23,533 nucleotides of DNA from a virus. How positions within the stretch are numbered: position 1 is the stretch's first letter; each line of letters opens with the position of its first letter. Below are positions 19,691 through 23,533 of this stretch, piece after piece. The notes below the pieces were generated by a model. That model did not search any database, was not told the origin of the DNA, and saw only the letters and a list, made by a program, of their open reading frames with translations. The position numbers were made by a program, and so were the translations under genes. The stretch spans positions 1-23,533 of the IMG/VR virus record IMGVR_UViG_3300001683_000058. One strand, given 5' to 3'.

Positions 19691-20977
19691 CTAAAATCCT
19701 ACGAATTGATAGTTAAGTCCAAATTTAAAATCATAAGCTGGCCGTTCCCAATAATATAAATATTTACCTTCTGCAAATACGCCTAAATTGTCTTGTATTT
19801 TTACACCAAATATGGCACCTAAATCATAATCATTCCAAGCCATTAGCATTGGCTCCATAAACATAAATTCATGCGGCTCCTTATTTTCGTTTAAATGTTT
19901 TTCATATGCTGCTCCATTATGATATGAATATTTATCATGTCCGTAATGATAGGGAAGATAATTACCCCAAGCATGCATCCACCAATTTTCTGCATAATAA
20001 TACCAGTCAACTCCTAATACTAATGATGTTTCTTTCTGAAATCCAATATTCTTTTGTACATCTTTAATATAATCTTCTAACATTCCAGGAAAATGGTACA
20101 CAAAAAACTCTCTGTCGGTATAAGCGAATACTCTACCATCAGCGTCTCTCCACAACCAGTCATGACCCCAATACTCTCCTTGACCATTCCAAAAAGGTCC
20201 TTCACCTTCAATCGGCACCCATTCACCATTTCTATATTCTAATAGTTCTGTATGAATCCAATCACCATTTTCATCAACGGCATTGGCATCACCCCATTGG
20301 TTATCATCAACACCAAAAGCATCCTCAGCAAAATCCCACCATGAACCTCTATACCATGTGGTATCCAATATCATAGCATCAAATCCATATACTGGATGTT
20401 GTCTATGTTTAGCACCAATACTGAAATTGACTTTGTTTCCTAATGCTTTAGGCGTCCATTTAAATCTCAAATCACCTTGACCATAATTAATATCTTCCAA
20501 TCCTAATTCTGTCCAGCCAAGCTTTGCAATGAACCAGTCACCAACATATCTTACCCAATATTCTTGATTTAAATATTCATTTCCCCATTGACGTCCTTGA
20601 GACCACTTGATTAAATATTCATAACCCTTAACAGGTCCAAATGTTGCCATCTCATTTGTTGCTTGCTCAGAACCATCATACCAAGTACCACCATTTCCTG
20701 CGTTCTTAACACCTCGTTTTGGCTCATATTTAAACCTACCAATTTTTCTCAATCCAAATGATTTTTGAAAATCGGGTTTTAATTCCCCATCAGTTCTTTC
20801 AACTTCTAAATCACCAGTAGACAATCCCCCAACGATAGCAAATTTATCATCTTGATATCTTGGTGCATTTAAGCTAAAGCTAGCATATGCTGTAGAATAT
20901 TTAAAAAACTTCCAAATTTCTGTTTCTGCAAACAAAGATGAGGTTAGTAGTAACCCAATACACATTTTCTTTAACAT
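19691..20977 (-). CDS. Phage-encoded outer-membrane beta-barrel-like protein (428 aa)
   Basis: The signal peptide MLKKMCIGLLLTSSLFA (cleavage before ETE) and the mature protein, rich in W, Y, F and G with alternating strand patterns and no hydrophobic helices, fit an outer-membrane barrel. It ends YDFKFGLNYQFVGF, with the terminal aromatic residue typical of barrels recognised by the BAM complex. Recognisable segments include WKFFKYSTAYASFSLNAP near the N-terminus and YLIKWSQGRQWGNEYLNQ, which I associate with a family in marine phages. It may alter the infected cell surface, for example by superinfection exclusion, or resemble a host receptor; the function is not established. AGGAG lies 6 nt before the ATG. 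Confidence 0.7.
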   Translation of the reverse strand: MLKKMCIGLLLTSSLFAETEIWKFFKYSTAYASFSLNAPRYQDDKFAIVGGLSTGDLEVERTDGELKPDFQKSFGLRKIGRFKYEPKRGVKNAGNGGTWYDGSEQATNEMATFGPVKGYEYLIKWSQGRQWGNEYLNQEYWVRYVGDWFIAKLGWTELGLEDINYGQGDLRFKWTPKALGNKVNFSIGAKHRQHPVYGFDAMILDTTWYRGSWWDFAEDAFGVDDNQWGDANAVDENGDWIHTELLEYRNGEWVPIEGEGPFWNGQGEYWGHDWLWRDADGRVFAYTDREFFVYHFPGMLEDYIKDVQKNIGFQKETSLVLGVDWYYYAENWWMHAWGNYLPYHYGHDKYSYHNGAAYEKHLNENKEPHEFMFMEPMLMAWNDYDLGAIFGVKIQDNLGVFAEGKYLYYWERPAYDFKFGLNYQFVGF

Positions 20978-20995
20978 CTGTTTTCTCCTATTATA

Positions 20996-21003
20996 TTAAA
21001 TAT
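20996..21003 (-). promoter_or_regulatory. Near-match ATATTTAA box upstream of the outer-membrane-like gene
   Basis: ATATTTAA, one mismatch from the box seen elsewhere, lies 18 nt upstream of ATG 20977 and covers the stop codon of the upstream gene. The distance matches that of the exact boxes. Confidence 0.25.
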
Positions 21004-22066
21004 CAAATCTTATTACAAAAGACAAAGCTAACTCAGGATCATTTCTAATTGGTCTAGAAGTTTTTGCAATAGCTAATAGATCTCCAAAATCATTATATAA
21101 GCCTACTGTTGTAATGTATGGTGCAAAAAAAGAATGTGTAACCATATTATCAGCCGCAGGTGCTGAAGTGTATCCTGATGTTTTGTAAGCAAACTCAGCG
21201 GGTGCCAAAATTTGTCGTAATACATCCATATCATGTGCTGAAGATGAAGGTATTGTTATACTACCACTTCTCTCCTTTGTAGCACTTATATTCATTGTTC
21301 CATTATATCTTTCACTTGGAATTGTACATGTATATTCATGTTCATAAATTGTTCTTGTTGAATCAAACTTTAATTTCCAGCCAGTACCTCCAGACCCACC
21401 TGCTACATTTGTGTAACGACTACCTGTTGTAGAAATCATAATTAAACCATGATCATATGATACGACACCAAGCGCAGAACCTGATCCATCTGCAGTCGGC
21501 GTACCAGAATTAAATTCTGTTTCGTATGCTGAATCATATAAGTTTCCGTAACCATCATCTTTAACTACTATAGCAGAACCAAAAGAGTAATCTGTAAGCT
21601 CAATTGAACCAGACATTACTCCTTCACCAAAAATTTTCTGCGGTATACTAATAACATTAACATCATTATAAATTTTTCTTAAACCAAGTTCTTCATAAGA
21701 CCCTGACCCAAATGTTGCTGGATGCCCAAATGGAATATGATTTGAATCTAAAACATGTTGTGGCTGAGGTGCATTATATAATCTATTATCTGAATGTGCA
21801 AATTCAAAGAAATTTAATTTTATTTGTCTGTATAACGGTTCTTTATAAACTTTAATAACTTCACCTTTAGAATTGGTGAATGTATTGACTGGTGATGTTG
21901 CTGTGCTAAATCCTGGATTCCCTATCATACTACCAGTAGTTGCATGCAAAGGCATAATATCTAAGTCTGTAGAAGTATCTACACCACCATAATACTGTAC
22001 TGAAAATTGTTTATGTACTTCGTAAGGTGTTACTGCTTTATCTTGTTGTCTAATTGGTGTGAACAT
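20996..22066 (-). CDS. Virion structural protein A, probably tail or baseplate associated (356 aa)
   Basis: Beta-rich and G/S/T-rich with no signal peptide, ending YITTVGLYNDFGDLLAIAKT-SRPIRNDPELALSFVIRFDI. The last ~40 residues align with those of the next protein upstream (YISTVGLYNGANELLAVAKL-SRPI...IKVRLDF), and both carry an aromatic/Cys segment of the type Y-C----YN-S before it. This ending is common in structural proteins of marine T4-like phages. The N-terminal half mentions no enzyme motif. An ATATTTAT box lies 18 nt before the ATG. I call it structural by this family resemblance; its exact position in the virion is inferred. Confidence 0.65.
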   Translation of the reverse strand: MFTPIRQQDKAVTPYEVHKQFSVQYYGGVDTSTDLDIMPLHATTGSMIGNPGFSTATSPVNTFTNSKGEVIKVYKEPLYRQIKLNFFEFAHSDNRLYNAPQPQHVLDSNHIPFGHPATFGSGSYEELGLRKIYNDVNVISIPQKIFGEGVMSGSIELTDYSFGSAIVVKDDGYGNLYDSAYETEFNSGTPTADGSGSALGVVSYDHGLIMISTTGSRYTNVAGGSGGTGWKLKFDSTRTIYEHEYTCTIPSERYNGTMNISATKERSGSITIPSSSAHDMDVLRQILAPAEFAYKTSGYTSAPAADNMVTHSFFAPYITTVGLYNDFGDLLAIAKTSRPIRNDPELALSFVIRFDI

Positions 22067-22084
22067 ACGTATCCCATGTTTACA

Positions 22085-22092
22085 ATAAATAT
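22085..22092 (-). promoter_or_regulatory. ATATTTAT box upstream of structural protein A
   Basis: Sense-strand ATATTTAT 18 nt upstream of ATG 22066, in the 61-nt gap between the two paralogous structural genes. Candidate promoter element. Confidence 0.4.
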
Positions 22093-22127
22093 TCTACAAC
22101 AATTAAAATAAAATGGTAACCTTTGAA

Positions 22128-23150
22128 TTAGAAGTCTAATCTTACTTTAATTAATGCTTCTCTACTAGATGATTTTAATATTGGTCTAGAAAGTTTAGCA
22201 ACTGCTAACAATTCATTGGCACCGTTGTAAAGACCAACTGTAGAAATATAAGATTGTGGATCAGTTCGAAATGAAGGTACTGTTAATGTATTATCTGATG
22301 ATGTAAAGTAAGTAGGATTCTGACTATGATTATACATGTTATGCTTAACTCTACAGAAATAATGTGTAGATCTTATTGATTCTTCCCTTCTAGATGAAAA
22401 ATAAATGCCACCTTGAATAGCTTGTACAAATCTATTTGTATTATTATCATCATTATCAGTACTGACAGCATAGCCACTTAAAAAAGTTGCCCCACCTAAT
22501 GCAGTAGCATCAAGTATAATTACTCCTGATTCTGGATAAAACTTACCGAATGAATTGTTACCAATGCCCGCTGGCGATGTTGCAGTACCAGAAGCAATAG
22601 AGCCAGAAATTACATTAAATTCTCTTGTTGTACTTTTAATTGTAGGATCACTTGTTGCACCACTATTATCAATCATCTTTTTTACACTGCCATCAGAGCC
22701 AGATAAATGTAGTTCCCAATTACCTGGATCCATTTTTTCTTTAAGTCGACTACGATTTACAGAAATTGCGAATACTTCTTGTGATGATGTAACTCCTGCA
22801 TCACCATCTAATTGAAAGTATTCTGTATTTTGTGGTAATAATAAATTTCTAAATTGTCTATAAATTGCTTTTGATGCTGCATAATCTGCGTCACCAGTTT
22901 TTGAACCGGATCCTGCGTAGTTACCGTAAGCAGCAGAAAATTGTACAGAAGCAGTAGCATCTGTGCCAACAGCTCCTTGATAGACATCTAAATAAAACTG
23001 TCCTGTGCTTCCGCTCTGAACAGAAGATGTATGAAAACTAGTTAGTGTTCCGACTCCGCCTGACCACATCCCTGAAGACACAATGCTTATCTGACTTGTG
23101 ATCTTGTCATTTTCTTCGATTGATGTAAATATACCTTGTTGTGTTGCCAT
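22128..23150 (-). CDS. Virion structural protein B, paralogue of A (340 aa)
   Basis: Starts MATQQGIFTSIEENDKITSQ, with AGGAG nine nt upstream. Serine/glycine-rich beta protein with a middle segment HYFCRVKHNMYNHSQNPTYF and the C-terminus SYISTVGLYNGANELLAVAK-LSRPI...ALIKVRLDF, shared with the downstream protein A. The paralogue pair probably arose by duplication and then diverged strongly in the N-terminal half. Placement beside a small basic protein and upstream of an outer-membrane-like gene suggests a late structural operon. An exact ATATTTAT box lies 21 nt upstream. Confidence 0.65.
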   Translation of the reverse strand: MATQQGIFTSIEENDKITSQISIVSSGMWSGGVGTLTSFHTSSVQSGSTGQFYLDVYQGAVGTDATASVQFSAAYGNYAGSGSKTGDADYAASKAIYRQFRNLLLPQNTEYFQLDGDAGVTSSQEVFAISVNRSRLKEKMDPGNWELHLSGSDGSVKKMIDNSGATSDPTIKSTTREFNVISGSIASGTATSPAGIGNNSFGKFYPESGVIILDATALGGATFLSGYAVSTDNDDNNTNRFVQAIQGGIYFSSRREESIRSTHYFCRVKHNMYNHSQNPTYFTSSDNTLTVPSFRTDPQSYISTVGLYNGANELLAVAKLSRPILKSSSREALIKVRLDF

Positions 23151-23171
23151 TCTAAGCTCTCCTATTCGCTA

Positions 23172-23179
23172 ATAAATAT
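23172..23179 (-). promoter_or_regulatory. ATATTTAT box upstream of structural protein B
   Basis: Sense-strand ATATTTAT 21 nt upstream of ATG 23150, in the 56-nt gap before the gene. Candidate promoter element. Confidence 0.4.
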
Positions 23180-23206
23180 TACCGAATTTAGTTTTTATTT
23201 TATATC

Positions 23207-23521
23207 TTATTTCGGATTTACCGTGACCTTAACTTCTTTAGTCACCCCAGAATTTATACCAGTTATTTTTATTGTTACTTCTTGTGCAGTTGCAACATAT
23301 TTTGATACCAATGTCACAGCATTACCTGTAATAGTTTGTGGACTTCCAATTGGTTTACCTAATCCTGGCTTTTTTGGTTTCCTAATAAAAGGCACATTTG
23401 GTTTTTTGCTTATTAGTCCAGGCGTTTTTCTTGCTTTTCTTTTCGCATTTGATATTAGAGCATCTGTATTTTTCTTAGATTTTGAAGATTTCCCACCTCG
23501 ATTTTTTAATGTTTTTGGCAT
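23207..23521 (-). CDS. Small basic protein with a C-terminal beta segment (104 aa)
   Basis: The N-terminal two thirds are rich in K, R, P and S (MPKTLKNRGGKSSKSKKNTD; KPNVPFIRKPKKPGLGKPIG) and probably disordered, with affinity for nucleic acid or acidic proteins. The last ~30 residues (VTIKITGINSGVTKEVKVTV) look like two beta strands of an Ig-like or fibre-attachment element. AAGG precedes the ATG at 23521, which is nearly at the window edge. No known family is recognised. It is the first gene of the visible structural run. Confidence 0.6.
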   Translation of the reverse strand: MPKTLKNRGGKSSKSKKNTDALISNAKRKARKTPGLISKKPNVPFIRKPKKPGLGKPIGSPQTITGNAVTLVSKYVATAQEVTIKITGINSGVTKEVKVTVNPK

Positions 23522-23533
23522 TATGTATCCTTA

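Noticed and set aside
1-23533. tRNA genes or integrase/attachment sites
   Set aside because: No cloverleaf-like sequence with the conserved T-loop, no CCA end and no recombinase gene was seen on either strand.

Overview
This window reads as part of an AT-rich (roughly one third G+C) genome of a tailed, probably T4-like, marine bacteriophage. The evidence is a tightly packed, almost entirely leftward gene set with frequent ATGA and TAATG overlaps, a fused Mre11/Rad50-type (gp47/gp46-like) recombination nuclease, a CHC2/Toprim primase, a giant repetitive tail fibre, two paralogous virion proteins, holin-like membrane proteins and many tiny phage-type ORFs. Signal peptides and a phage-encoded outer-membrane-barrel-like protein point to a Gram-negative (diderm) host. 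The signal peptide ending LFGQ resembles those I associate with marine FCB-group bacteria such as Marinimicrobia, but that host guess is weak. I saw no tRNA, rRNA, CRISPR array or insertion sequence.

Layout, read in the direction of transcription (right to left). (i) 23521-20996: a small basic protein and two paralogous structural proteins sharing a C-terminal module. (ii) 20977-18550: an outer-membrane-protein-like gene, a 50-aa basic protein missed by length filters, a MshEN-like/transmembrane/coiled-coil protein and a secreted thioredoxin-fold protein lacking the CxxC. (iii) 18550-13055: small, mostly unrecognised proteins that begin with MIKLKDLLKE-like leaders or carry internal LKE-G, INE-A and ESVNEA motifs, interspersed with two holin-like proteins. 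(iv) 13055-11677: small ORFs, a secreted lysine-rich peptide and a ParB-like/HExxH fusion. (v) 11636-7233: a PD-(D/E)XK nuclease, a primase and the Mre11-Rad50 fusion, forming a DNA replication/recombination block. (vi) 7064-7243: the only rightward gene, a 59-aa ribbon-helix-helix protein with its own promoter and palindromes. (vii) 6954-1: the giant fibre gene, whose frame is broken near position 694 and whose coding continues in another frame off the window edge.

The most interesting system here is the block in (iii). The leaders resemble the capsid-targeting propeptides of T4 internal proteins, and the E-A/E-G/E-S junctions resemble sites of the T4-type prohead protease (L/I-X-E). My hypothesis is that these genes encode a modular set of capsid-packaged, injected proteins, some made as polyproteins that are cut at ESVNEA linkers. 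The linkers are identical at the DNA level in three places, which suggests that modules are shuffled by recombination. A second pattern is a sense-strand ATATTTAT box 15-21 nt upstream of five genes, with a one-mismatch copy before a sixth. It is a candidate phage promoter element.
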